A DNA stretch of 64,000 nt from Rugalucina vietnamica (lineage: Eukaryota; Mollusca; Bivalvia; Lucinida; Lucinidae): contig OZ024870.1 in the NCBI GenBank assembly GCA_964017185.1, positions 29,907,621-29,971,620 of the forward strand, given 5' to 3'. Both the position numbers and the translations under genes were made by a program. Each line of letters opens with the position of its first letter. Position 1 is the stretch's first letter. The notes under the pieces are model-generated. The model searched no databases and was not told where the DNA came from. It saw only the letters and a program-made list of their open reading frames with translations. This document shows positions 1 to 10,223 of the stretch, one piece after another.

Positions 1-842
1 CATACTCTTATCTTTTTTGCACAAAATACATTTTTAAGGAAAAAAGTGAAAAATCGGGGAATACAATTCCCCGTAATATTCACTTGTACGCTTGTGGTGT
101 CAAGCTGAGGTCATATACTTCACGCATTTTGGTTTAATTCATCAAAAACTACACACGAGTAGCTAGAAGATATTGAAAACTCGCGAAAACTGATGATAAA
201 TAGGATGCTAATTTAATTCTGAAGCCGGTCACAAGTTCTTACAACCATCACGCACACACGGCATGCACATTCAGGTATATTTTTGAAGGAAATTTCAGCT
301 GACAATGTAGCAGGGCCGAGAAAACCCCGAGGGAACTGCCGAAAATTGTTGGTCAACAATTCGATCTATAAAAATGATAGAGAAAATGTTTGTCATAACA
401 AAATCTTTAACTCGTCTCAAAAAGTCTTGAAATGCATAAATGTTCTTTAATTCGTGCTTGTCTGATCATATAGCACCGGCGATACACATGGGTTTCATAA
501 TTAGTCGTTCTTGCAGTGAAAATTTATACCAACTCCAAATTTGCAGCTGCAAAGGCTTTCTCTACAAATAGTATGCTTTCTAACTATTTCTATGGCCTCG
601 TACATGTCCAAAATATCACTTTCAGTGTTTTGGATTTTTTTTTCTTCATATTTGGAATGCACTCCTGGTCGATTTTCTGCGGTGAAGCATTAGATCGTCT
701 GGTGAAAAATTCGATTGGGGATTGTGTATGTCTGTTAATTAAACGCATGTTCTTAGTGTTGTCTCACGCATTGTAGTAATAAAAGACATAACTCTGATTT
801 TAATAGACAATGTTTCGCTGCATTGCCTCACTATATCTTTAA
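1..842 (+). repeat. left arm of the ~840-bp inverted repeat
   Basis: This arm is the reverse complement of 2050-2888. It contains a small internal palindrome, CGGGGAATACAATTCCCCG, near 55-73. A GTG-initiated frame at 516-776 falls within it but is not supported as a gene. Confidence 0.8.
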
Positions 843-846
843 TCCA

Positions 847-1010
847 TGAGCGGACTGGCGCAGTTGGTAGCGCATCGGACTTTGGGCCGAAGGGTCCCCG
901 GTACGATCCTCGTCAGGGGCGTCGTCTGTTGTGACCTTGAGCAAGTCACATTTCCACAGCTCAATATGTATATATGTATTATATGTTCTTATGTATATAA
1001 TCAATTCATG
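847..1010 (+). mobile_element. tRNA-derived SINE fragment
   Basis: A box A-like sequence (TGGCGCAGTTGGTAGCGC) is followed by a box B-like sequence (GGTACGATCC) at tRNA spacing, then a short body with CCTTGAGCAAGTCACATTT and an AT-rich end. The body motif matches the SINE at 36392. The anticodon arm does not fold properly, so this is not a working tRNA gene. It lies just inside the left arm of the long-TIR element. Confidence 0.5.
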
Positions 1011-1467
1011 TCAAGAAAACAAAAAAGTGCGAAATGGAGCTCCTTGCAGAAACCAATTTTAAATTCAGGTTTTTCCAACCTCGGGAATTTGTTTTTTTCC
1101 CACCTCGGATTTTTGGGGTGGGACTTACTTTCTGATTGAGCCTTTTCCTGATCGTTGCCTACTTTTACCTTTTCTATATTAACCTGGCACTATTAAACAA
1201 GGTTGAAGGATTCGATGAAAGAACATCGGAATTTCGCATTTGAATTGCACTGATTTTTAAACATTGAAGTAACATTTGCTGTTGAAAAATTAATCGTGAT
1301 GGACAAGAATCTTGCAACTCAAAATCGCCGAGCTTATTTAGACGAGCATGTTTTTGAAAACTGTAAATCGAATAGACTTCTTATGAGTCATTACTTTTTG
1401 TTTTCTTTGACTTATCTCCCTTCAAGTTATTCGTTTATAACAGATTTTGAGTAAAACGTGAGAGCAG

Positions 1468-1989
1468 ATGGGGATTTGGAAAGGAAAGCGAAAACATGGG
1501 ATCAAATTATCGTACATAAAAGTTACATCGTACGCCAAAAGGAAGATGTGCTACAATAAGGGAGACTTGCCATTCCCAAAACGATTAAAATGTTCCCCAT
1601 CGTTTAGAACATCTACACTATTCAAAACAAGTCACTCACCTAGGCGCGATACACCAGTTTCATCGCGCAAGCAGCTGTTTGAGTCAAGCGTGTGCGACTT
1701 GAACGACATAACAAATGAATTTAGTCTTTTAGATATTTCCGAAACTGAAGACACTGAAAAGTCTGAAATAGGAACTTTTATACCGTCGGTAGGAAGCAGT
1801 GACACCAACCCCGTTCGTGAAGAATTTTTATCGCTGGTACCATCTGCACTGCACGAGTTAGAAAAAGCTGGAAAGGGAGATGTACTGCAAAAGTTTCTTT
1901 CACAAGTTTCTTCTGGAAAGTTTCCGCTAACTAACATTGCATTCCAGCTATGGTGTGATGTTGTCGATTGGTTTATCAGTTCATCATAG
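1468..1989 (+). CDS. 173-residue ORF of unknown function inside long-TIR element
   Basis: An ATG-initiated ORF of 173 codons sits between the two ~840-bp arms and is the only substantial ORF of the element. Residues 1-50 are strongly basic (WKGKRKHG, KRLKC). Residues 75-100 are acidic (SETEDTEKSE). The C-terminal third (about 115-173) looks like a compact helical domain with a lysine-glycine turn (KAGKGDV) and a hydrophobic end (NIAFQLWCDVVDWF). I do not recognise a family. A basic N-terminus would suit a DNA- or RNA-binding accessory protein of a transposon, but this is inference. A captured host exon is an alternative. The frame is uninterrupted although the arms have diverged, which hints at past selection. 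Confidence 0.5.
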   Translation: MGIWKGKRKHGIKLSYIKVTSYAKRKMCYNKGDLPFPKRLKCSPSFRTSTLFKTSHSPRRDTPVSSRKQLFESSVCDLNDITNEFSLLDISETEDTEKSEIGTFIPSVGSSDTNPVREEFLSLVPSALHELEKAGKGDVLQKFLSQVSSGKFPLTNIAFQLWCDVVDWFISSS

Positions 1990-2049
1990 CATCACAGATT
2001 GCATGTTTAAAGAATAACGCTGCTCGCTAATTGGATCAATAACTCATGT

Positions 2050-2888
2050 ATTAAAGATATAGTGAGACAATGCAGCGTGACATTGTCTATTTAAATCAGA
2101 GTTTTGTCTGTTATGATTACAATACGTGCGGCAACACTACGAAAGGGCGTTTAAATCAAGACATATACATTCAACGATCGAATTTTTCACCGGACGATCA
2201 AATGCTACACCGGAGAAAATCGAACAGGAGTGCATTCCAAAGCTGAAAAGAAAATCAAAAACACGTAAAATGGTATTTTGGACATGTTCGAGGCCATATA
2301 AATGGTAAGCAAGCATACTATTTGTAGAGAAAGCCTATGCACCTGCAAATTTGGAGCTGATATGAATTTTCATTGCAAGTACGACTAATTATGAAACCCA
2401 CATTGATAGCCGGTGCTATATGATCAGAAAAGCACGAATTAAAGAACATTTATGCATTTCCAGACTTTTAGAGGCGTGTTAAAGATTTTGTTTTGGCAAA
2501 CATTTTCATTATCATTTTTATAGATCGAATTGTTGACCGACAATTTTCGGCAGTTCCCTCGGGGTTTTCTCGGTCCTGCTACATTATCAGCTGAAATAAT
2601 CTTCCAAAATATACCTGTTTGTGCATGCCGTGTGTGCGTGATAGCCGTCAGAACTTGTGACCGGCTTCAGAATTAAATTAGCTACCTATTTATCATCAGT
2701 TTTCGCGAGTTTTCAATGTCTTCTAGCTACTCGTATGTAGTTTTTGATGAATTAAACCAAAATGCGCGAAGCATTTGACCTCAGCTTGTCATAGAAAGCG
2801 TAGAAGTGAATATTACGGGGAATTGTATTCCCCGATTTTTGACTTCTTTCCTTAAAAAAAATATTTTGCGCAAAAAATACAGAGTATG
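2050..2888 (-). repeat. right arm of the ~840-bp inverted repeat
   Basis: Inverted partner of 1-842. The two arms share long identical blocks, for example the CCGAGGGAACTGCCGAAAATT region and the CGGGGAATACAATTCCCCG palindrome. Differences are scattered, so the arms have diverged since they were last homogenised. Confidence 0.8.
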
Positions 2889-3198
2889 CAAAGCGTGTTT
2901 ACCTTTTTGTGTCATCTAATCCTTCACCATGTTACAATCAAATCGATTTTCCTATATGCACCAGTGGGGAAGTATTTGATCGTTTGGTAGGCGTGTCTAT
3001 GTAAAAGAAATTCAATATTCAGATTATATCTTGCGAAATCTAAATATTAAAGCCCATACAGCTCTTTTTTGGAAAATTTGAAATTTTGAAATCATAAAAA
3101 TGTCAAAATTATCTCGCAGAGAAATTGAATGCAATTCACAGTGATTTTCATGGAAATGTCATATTCAAGTCAATTATGGCTTTTCAGTTCAATGCCAT
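2889..3198. other. AT-rich spacer, nothing recognised
   Basis: Single-copy-looking AT-rich sequence between two mobile elements. No ORF, RNA gene or repeat unit is apparent. Confidence 0.4.
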
Positions 3199-3265
3199 TT
3201 TTAGCTCACCTGAGCCGTAGGCTCACAGGTGAGCTTATAGTATACCCATGCTCTGGCGTCCTTCC

Positions 3266-4831
3266 GTCGTAGTCGCCCACAATTTCAATGATCTTCTTCT
3301 CTGAAACCACTTGGCCAATCAAGTTGAAATTGTATGTGGAGCCTCCTTGGGTAGGGGGAATGAAAGTTTGTTCACAGGATCTTGGTCACATGACCAAGAT
3401 GGCCGCCATGCCCATATATGGTAAAAACCCTTCAAAAATCATCTTCTCCAGAATCGGTGGACCGATTTCCACGAAACTTGGTATGTAGCATCGGGGACTC
3501 AAGCCCATCATAGTTTGCTAAAATGATTACCCTGGGATGACCTTGGCCTATTTTTTGGCAAGGTCAATTTTGGAAACATAGGCTTTTACATGGGAAAAGG
3601 CGAAAACAATGGATATTTTGGAAACCATTGCAGCCTGAGACTTGAAAGTTGCTAGATGCAGACAACTTATGGAGTCAATGAAGGTATGTAATCAATTAAG
3701 GTCAAGGTCATGACCCAAGGTCTTTGAAATATCAGAATTAAGTCACAATTTCAAAGATCTTCTCCTTTGAAACCGCTCGACTGATCAAGTTGAAATTTTA
3801 TGAGAAGCCTCCTTGGGTAGTGGAATTGAAATTTTGTTTGCAGGACCTTGTTCACGTTACCAAGATGGCCGCCATGCCCATACAGGGTGAAAACCCTTCA
3901 AAAATCATCTCAAGAACCGGTGAGCCGATTTCACAAAAATTGGTATATAGCATGGGGGACTCCAGCTCATCATAGTTTGCTAAAATGATGACCCTGGAAT
4001 GACCCTGACCTATTTTACGGCAAGGTCAATTTTGAAACATAGACTTTTACAAGGGAAAAGGTGAAAACAATGGATATTTTGGAAACTATTGCAGCCTCAG
4101 ACTTGCAGACAACTAATGAAGGCAATGAAGGTATGTTATTGAAAAAGGTCAAAGTCATTTCTTGTCCTTGACCCAAGGTCATTGAAATATCAAAATTAAG
4201 TCACAATTTCAAAGATCTACTTCTTCGATACCGCTTGACCGGTCAAGTTGAAATTTTATGAGGAGCCTCCTTGGGTATTTGAATTGAAATTTTAATCGCC
4301 ATATTTTGGTCACATGACCAAGATTGCCACCATGCCCACATATGGTAAAAACCCTTCACAAATCTTCTTCTCCAGAACCAGTGGGCTGACTTCCATGAAA
4401 CTTTGTATGTAGTATTGGGGATGCCAGGCAATCATAGTTTGCTAAAATGATGACACTGGGATGACCTTGACTTATTTTACAGCAAGGTCAATTTTGGAAA
4501 CATAGGCTTTTACATGGAAAAAGGTGAAAACAATGGATATTTAAGAAACTATTGCAGCCTGAGACTTGAAAGTTGCTAGATGCAGACAACTTTAATAATG
4601 ATATCAATGAAGGTATGCAACCTTAACCAAAGTCATTTCTTGTCCTTGACCCAAGGTCACTGAAATGTCAAAATTAAGTCACAATTTCAAAGATCTTCTC
4701 TGAAACCCATAGGCCAGTCAAGTTGAAATTTTATGTGGAGCCTGCTGGTGCAATGGCATTGAAATCTTGTTCACTATATCTTGGTCAGATGACCAAGCTG
4801 GCCGCCATGTCCATATATGGTAAAAACTTTT
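3266..4831. repeat. ~470-bp tandem repeat array, four units
   Basis: Units begin at CACAATTTCAAAGATCTTCT (near 3268, 3746, 4202 and 4681). Each carries ATGACCAAGATGGCCGCCATG, a CTTGGTATGTAGCA block, GCAAGGTCAATTTTGGAAACATAG and a terminal AAGGTCA cluster. Short ORFs here are products of the repeat and are not genes. The fourth unit is cut by the insertion at 4832. Confidence 0.75.
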
Positions 4832-4879
4832 TATGTCCCCCCAACCGAAGGTGGGGGACATATTGTTTTTGGTGCGGTT

Positions 4880-4881
<2 letters not shown>

Positions 4882-4915
<34 letters not shown>

Positions 4916-4950
4916 CGCGTCGGCGTCCGCGTCGGCGTCCGCGTCCGCGT
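4882..4950. repeat. CGGCGT/CGCGTC microsatellite
   Basis: About 69 bases of hexanucleotide CGGCGT, shifting to CCGCGT at the 3' side. Read as protein it gives arginine runs on one strand. This is a repeat artefact and not a gene. Confidence 0.9.
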
Positions 4951-4959
4951 AGCTTCTTT

Positions 4960-7040
4960 CTTACGCGATATCTTTTGAACCAGTGGATGGATTTTGACCA
5001 AACTTGCATAGATACATGGTTGGGAGGGGGGAAAGAGTTGATTAGATTTTGGTGACCTTGACCTCATTTTCAAGGTCACCAGCCCATGAAAACTGATCAA
5101 ATTAGGTTTTCTGACGCGATATCTTCTGAACAAATGAATGGATTTTGAGCAAACTTGCACAAGAGCATTGTTGGAAGGAGGCTCAGAGTTGATTAGATTT
5201 TGGTGACCTTGACCTAATTTTCAAGGTCACGAGTCCATAAAAACTGTTGAAATTAGTCTTTCCAACTCAATATCTTGAAAACCAATTGATGGATTTTGAC
5301 CAAACTTGCACAGAAGCATTGTTGGGAGGAGGCTCAGAGTTGATAAGATTTTGGTGACCTTGACCTAATTTTCAAGGTCACAAGTCCATAAAGAATGTTG
5401 AAATTAGTCTTTCCAATGCAATATCTTGTAAACCGATTGATGGATTTTGACTAAACTTGCACAGAAGCATTGTTGCGAGAAGGCTCAGAGTTGATTAGAT
5501 TTTGGTGACCTTGACCTAATTTTCAAGGTCACGAGTCCATAAAAAATGTTGAAATTAGTCTTTCCAACGCAATATCTTATAAACCAATTGATGGATTTTG
5601 ACCAAACTTGCACAGAAGCATTGTTGGGAGAAGGCTCAGAGTTGGTTAGATTTTGATGACCTTGACCTAATTCTGAAGGTCACGAGTCTATAAAACTGTT
5701 GAAATTAGTTTTTCCGATACGATATCTTGTAAACTAATTGATGGACTTTGACCAAACTTGCACAAAAGCATTGTTGGGAGGAGGCTCAGAGTTGATTAGA
5801 TTTTGGTGACCTTGACCTAATTTTCAAGGTCACGAGTCCATAAAAACTGTTGAAATTAGTCTTTCCAATGCAATATCTTGTGAACCAAATGATGGTTTTT
5901 GACCAAACTTGCACAGAAGCATTGTTGGGAGGAGGCTCAGAGTTGATTAGATTTTGGTGACCTTGACAGAATTTTCAAGGTCACGAGTCCATAAAAACTG
6001 TTGAAATTAGTCTTTCCAACTCAATATCTTGAAAACCAATAGATGGATTTTGACCAAACTTGCACAGAAGCATTGTTGCAAGAAGGCTCAGAGTTGATTA
6101 GATTTTGGTGACCTTGATCTAATTTTCAAGGTCACGAGTCCATAAAAAATGTTGAAATTAGTCTTTCCAATGCAGTATCTTGTAAACCAATCGATGGATT
6201 TTGACCAAACTTGCACAGAAGCATTGTTGGGAGGAGGCTCAGAGTTGATTATATTTTGGTGACCTTGACCTAATAATCAAGGTCACGAGTCCATAAAAAA
6301 TGTTAAAATTAGTCTTTCCAACGCGATAACTTGTAAACGAATGGATGGATTTTGACCAAACTTGTACAGAAGCATTGTTGCGAGAAGGCGCAGAGTCGGC
6401 TAGATTTTGGTGACCTTGACCTAATTTTCAAGGTCACAAGTCCATAAAAAATGTTGAAATTAGTCTTTCCAACGCAGTATCTTGTAAATCAATTGACAGA
6501 TTTTGACCAAACTTGCACAGAAGCATTGTTGGGAGGAGGCTCAGAGTTGATTAGATTTTGGTGATCTTGACCTAATTTTCAAGGTCACGAGTCCATAAAA
6601 AAATGTTGAAATTAATCTTTCCAACTCGATAACTTGTAAACCAATTGATGGATTTTGACCAAACTTGCACAGAAGCATTGTTGCGAGAAGGCTCAGAGTT
6701 GATTAGATTTCGGTGACCTTGACCTAATTTTCAAGGTCACGAGTCCATAAAAAAATGTTGAAATTAGTCTTTTCACTGCAATATCTTGTAAACCAGTTGA
6801 TGGATTTTGACCAAACTTGCACAGAAGCATTGTTTGGAGGAGGCTCAAAGTTGATTAGATTTTGATGACCTTGACCTAATTTCCAAGGTCACGGGTCCAT
6901 AAAAACTGTTGAAATTAGTTTTTCCGATACGATATCTTGTAAACTAATTGATGGATTTTGACCAAACTTGCTCAGAAGCATTGTTGTGAGGAGGTTCAGA
7001 GTTTATAAGAATTTAGTGATTGTGACCCAATTTTAGACAG
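4960..7040. repeat. 151-bp tandem repeat array, about 14 units
   Basis: The landmark GACCTTGACC recurs at 5054, 5205, 5356, 5507, 5658, 5808, 5959, 6110, 6261, 6412, 6563, 6715, 6867 and about 7017, so spacing is 150-152. Each unit reads GGTGACCTTGACCTAATTTT then CAAGGTCACGAGTCCATAAA, and TTTTGACCAAACTTGCACAG upstream. The AGGTCA half-sites are kept in nearly every unit, and the last unit is the most decayed. Confidence 0.9.
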
Positions 7041-7147
7041 GGTCCAAAACAAGTTTAAACTATCACACCTTACATGGTGTCTTCCCTAGAAAAACTTCAT
7101 ATCACAAGGTAACTACACTTCAATTACTAAACGGTTGGGGGGACATA

Positions 7148-7520
7148 GTTTTCCTCAGAAAACATTGTTTTAATTAAAGATTTTCTTCTCCAGAACCGGT
7201 AGGCCGCTTCACACGAAACTTGGTATGTAGCACCGCAGACTCCAGCACATGGTAATTTGCTAAAATGATGATCCTTAGCCTATTTTACAACAAGGTCAAT
7301 TTTGGAAACATAGGCTTTTACATAGAAAAAGGCGAGAATAATGGATATTTTGGAAACTATAATATTGCAGCCTGAGATGTTAAACTAAGCAGATGCAGAC
7401 AACTAATGATGTCAATAAAGGTGTGTGAGTATTCAAGGTCAAGGTCATTTCATGATGACCAAATGCTCCAAGATCAGGCTTCAGGTGAGCGTTTCAGGGC
7501 CAATGGTCCTCTGGTATTAT
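7148..7520. repeat. resumed end of the ~470-bp repeat element
   Basis: From about 7172 the sequence resumes the outer repeat (TTCTTCTCCAGAACCGGTAG, CTTGGTATGTAGCACC, GCAGACAACTAATGATGTC). It runs to the terminal CAGGTGAGCGTTTCAGGGCC near 7482. This confirms that 4832-7147 is an insertion. Confidence 0.65.
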
Positions 7521-7795
7521 ATTAGATTCAGAGTCCTGAAGGTCAGTGTATTTTAATATGGTGTGTGTGTGTGTTGATGGATTTTTTATTTTTTTTCATT
7601 TTTTTCGTCATTAATATCTTGACAAAGACAGACCTTGAAACCTACAAGTAAACATCCTTCTCTGCCAGCTCTAAATGTCACAGATTAATTCTGAAGACAA
7701 GAACATTATTTTCTGAGAATTTTTTATTACAGTACTTTTTTTATCATTTTCAGCAAAGGCATAAAAAGGCGTTAGCTGTTAGCCGCATCATAATT
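7521..7795. other. spacer with short GT run, nothing else seen
   Basis: Contains a (GT)n run near 7561-7574 and a T-rich stretch. No gene or known repeat is recognised. Confidence 0.35.
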
Positions 7796-8041
7796 GAGCC
7801 GCATCAAAGCGGCATCATGAGAAAACCGGATTTTTGCCTATGCGAAAACAAAGACGCAGATCAACTTCGCAGTAATTGTGAAGCTGATCAGTGCCTTTGT
7901 TTTCGCTACATGGATAATACAATTTCTCTTCTTTTTAAATCCAAAATTTCAAGCGTCTAGCCTGCTTCTGTGACTGTACAGGCCGGTTTATGTCAGAGAT
8001 GGTCGGAACTCCCGAAGACCGGTTTTCTGGCGTCGCGGCTC
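7796..8041 (+). mobile_element. foldback MITE family 1, copy a
   Basis: Starts GAGCCGCATC, carries GAGAAAACCGGA, a central palindrome around GATCAACTTCGCAG/GAAGCTGATC, the arm GCCTTTGTTTTCGC, and ends CGTCGCGGCTC. Flanked by AATT on both sides. The 5' end contains an extra AAGCGGCATC block, and the palindrome has several unpaired substitutions. Confidence 0.8.
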
Positions 8042-9103
8042 AATTATAATATCAGAAATGCCAAGAGCTTATCATCTACAGTGTGCTTGGAAATCCCTAT
8101 TGGTTGCTCAGATTATGATGTAAAAGCTGTTTTTCTCAGAACCTTTTCATAGAAATCCTGGTATTATTTCCTTGTTATTGGTAACACTGTTCAGAGAGTG
8201 GAAAAGGGGGTAGGGGCTTGAGGTAGGCGACACTGGTCCTGTTTCAGGGTTTTTAAACTCAGACGGCCTTGTAGCGATATTTCCTTTTGATTGTTTGCGC
8301 ACACACTGTGAAGTTCGATGACGACACACTTGTTCTTTTGCGTAACCTACATTCTTTACATTCAGGTTCTGATATAATTAGAATTTCTGAGAACACTTGT
8401 TTACAACCATTAGATACCTGTTCTGCTAATTCATTGCCAAAATTTCTTGTCAGTGCATTGTGGAATCATAAAGTAATGATAATTATAGAAATTCATAATT
8501 ATGATTAAATTGAATATGGCATTAATTATTCTTTGACACTTATTGATGCATGAATTTAGTGTTAGATTGTCTGTTTTGTAGCTTATGTTCCCATGAATTT
8601 CCAGTTAAATAGAATTAAACAGGCCGGCTGTAAGATGTGCTGGACTGCACGCCACACAGAACAGTCTGACTACTAGCAAACCTGACTGTGGATCAAAGGG
8701 TCTCCTGTAAGATCCCTAATCTGACCCCATTTGATCTTGTGATGTGAACAGTACGTTTCTACATCAGTTTCCAAGAACTTTCGGTTGATCTTGTGACTTT
8801 GTACTGAAATCACCCTTTTCTGTATATTAAAGCAATTATGATGCCATGTTGTAAGAAATCATGTCTTCAGGTTTCTAACAAGGTCAGATATCTCAGATGA
8901 AGAAGATTCTTGCCCATACTGATCAGCTAGAATGTGAAGCTTCATAGCTAGTTAAATAGGGGACTTAATTTTTTCCAGTGAGTATACTGGTAAATCATTT
9001 TTGCATGAGAAGGTTGATACACTGTATATTCATTGTCAAGGTTACTACTTCTCAGGCTTAAGGTCATTGTACTTTAATAGGTCAAAAGGTGAGTATTCCA
9101 CAT
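8042..9103. other. intergenic stretch, nothing recognised
   Basis: AT-rich sequence of about 1 kb. Small ORFs of 60-73 codons occur on both strands without recognisable domains or splice context. No known repeat identified by eye. Confidence 0.3.
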
Positions 9104-9256
9104 AGGCCTGGAGTCATCTTTGTTGGATATAGGCAAACAATATAGCCCTAGATGTGACACCTGGCGAGCACGGCATCCCATCTTGGGCTTTTCTGTTTGC
9201 TTAAAGAAATACATGGCAAAATGAACTAAAAATTCAAAACCTAAAAATGAAAGTCA
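9104..9256 (+). mobile_element. foldback MITE family 3, degraded copy
   Basis: Contains diverged arms ATAGGCAAACAATATAGCCC and CATCCCATCTTGGGCTTTTC, followed by TTCTGTTTGCTTAAAGAAAT and CCTAAAAATGAAAGT. The same order is seen in the better copies at 39877 and 62334. Confidence 0.5.
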
Positions 9257-9259
9257 AAT

Positions 9260-9493
9260 GAGCCGCCCCATGGGAAAACCAACAATCTGCGTAGGCGAAA
9301 ACAAAGACCCAGATCAGCTTCGCGGTAACCGTGAAGCTGATCAGCGCCTTTGTTTTCGCTACTCGGATAGTACAATTCCTCTTCTACTTAAATCCGAAAT
9401 TTCAAGCTTCTAGCTGTCTTCTGTGCTTGTGCAGCTCGGTTTGCGTCGGACCTGTTCGGAAACCACATTGTTGGTTTTGCCACGAGGCGGCTC
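9260..9493 (+). mobile_element. foldback MITE family 1, copy b
   Basis: GAGCCGCCCCATGGGAAAACC at the 5' end and CCCACGAGGCGGCTC at the 3' end, flanked by AAAT on both sides. The core CTTCGCGGTAACCGTGAAG has one unpaired position. The asymmetric part (CCGAAATTTCAAGCTTCTAG) sets the + orientation. Confidence 0.88.
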
Positions 9494-9683
9494 AAATGAT
9501 AATGATAATGTCACAAATGGGCTACTATCCCTGGACAATAGGTGTTAGGTTGATGATCCATGTTCAGCATTTGTAACATAAAAATATAGAAGTCAACCAT
9601 AAGTTAATGGTAGTTTTTATAGATTGATATTATCTAGAGTATGATATGTGCAATTATTCAAGTAGTGGAAAATGTTATAAAAT

Positions 9684-9917
9684 GAGCCGCCTCATGGGAA
9701 AACCAACAATTTGCATATGCGAAAATAAAGGCACAGATCAGCTTCGCAGTAACTGCGAAGCTGATCAGCGCCTTTGTTTTCGCTACTCGGATAGTACAAT
9801 TCCTCTTCTACGTAAATCCGAAATTTCAAGCTTCTAGCTCATTTCTGTGACTGTACAGGTTGGTTTGTGTCGGACCTGGTCAGAAACCACTTTGATGGTT
9901 TTCCCACGAGGCGGCTC
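9684..9917 (+). mobile_element. foldback MITE family 1, copy c
   Basis: Same ends as copy b with AAAT duplicated at both flanks. The core CTTCGCAGTAACTGCGAAG is perfectly paired, with A-T replacing the G-C pair of other copies. It lies 190 bases from copy b in the same orientation. Confidence 0.9.
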
Positions 9918-9979
9918 AAATCATGCAGAGTGGAAAAGAACAACAGTCAGGAACTGTCACAATCAGGCAGTGACAATCT

Positions 9980-10223
9980 GGGGCCAGTTGTTCAAAACTT
10001 CGTTAGCTTAAGGTCATCCTTAAGACCCCAACTCGTTAAGTAAATACCGACTACATAAGCAAATACACTGTTATTTTTTGTTGATAAAATGTGAGAATCC
10101 TTTGCATTGCAAAGGATTCTCACATTTTATCAACAAAAAATAAAAGTGTATTTGAAATATTCATGTTTGAAATTTTAGGGAATCGTTAACTAACAATCTC
10201 GTTAATTTTGAACAACTGGGCCC
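9980..10223. mobile_element. palindromic MITE with GGGCCAGTTGTTCAAAA ends
   Basis: Left end GGGGCCAGTTGTTCAAAA is inverted at the right end as TTTTGAACAACTGGGCCC. A long hairpin lies in the middle: TGTTGATAAAATGTGAGAAT pairs with ATTCTCACATTTTATCAACA around TTTGCATTGCAAA. A related damaged copy lies at 24031. Confidence 0.75.

Larger units (their letters stand above)
1..2888. mobile_element. DNA element with ~840-bp terminal inverted repeats
   Basis: Bases 1-842 reappear as their reverse complement at 2050-2888, with scattered substitutions and small indels. The pairing starts at CATACTCT (1-8) against AGAGTATG (2881-2888) and ends at CTCACTATATCTTTAAT against ATTAAAGATATAGTGAG. The ~1.2 kb between the arms holds a tRNA-like SINE fragment and one ORF (1468-1989). 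The left end may continue beyond the window, so no target duplication can be read. Long arms plus an internal ORF indicate a DNA transposon or a non-autonomous relative. No recognisable transposase is present. Confidence 0.75.
4832..7147. mobile_element. nested element with TATGTCCCCCCAACCG ends and 151-bp core repeats
   Basis: The left end (TATGTCCCCCCAACCG, 4832-4847) is inverted at 7132-7147. The left end also folds on itself (CCCCCCAACCGAAGGTGGGGG). It is followed by a CGGCGT microsatellite and fourteen 151-bp units. Terminal inverted repeat, microsatellite and tandem core is the plan described for pearl-type elements of bivalves (established knowledge; membership not tested). It interrupts a unit of the ~470-bp array. 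Confidence 0.7.
3199..7520. mobile_element. tandem-repeat element with GCTCACCTGAGC hairpin end
   Basis: The left end is a hairpin (GCTCACCTGAGCC...GGCTCACAGGTGAGC) followed by a GTCC/GTCG-rich stretch. The right end reads CAGGTGAGCGTTTCAGGGCC. Between them are ~470-bp tandem units, interrupted at 4832-7147 by another element and resuming after it. This layout (hairpin end, tandem core, AAGGTCA-rich units) is common in bivalve repeats of the pearl/Helitron-like kind. The class assignment is inference because no transposition protein is encoded. Confidence 0.6.

Noticed and set aside
516-776. 86-codon ORF in the left long arm
   Set aside because: It starts at GTG and lies inside a terminal inverted repeat, and its reading is not clearly preserved in the other arm.
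847-930. functional tRNA gene
   Set aside because: Box A and B are present, but the anticodon arm and acceptor stem do not pair, and a SINE body follows.
4723-5160. arginine-rich ORFs on both strands
   Set aside because: They are translations of the CGGCGT microsatellite.
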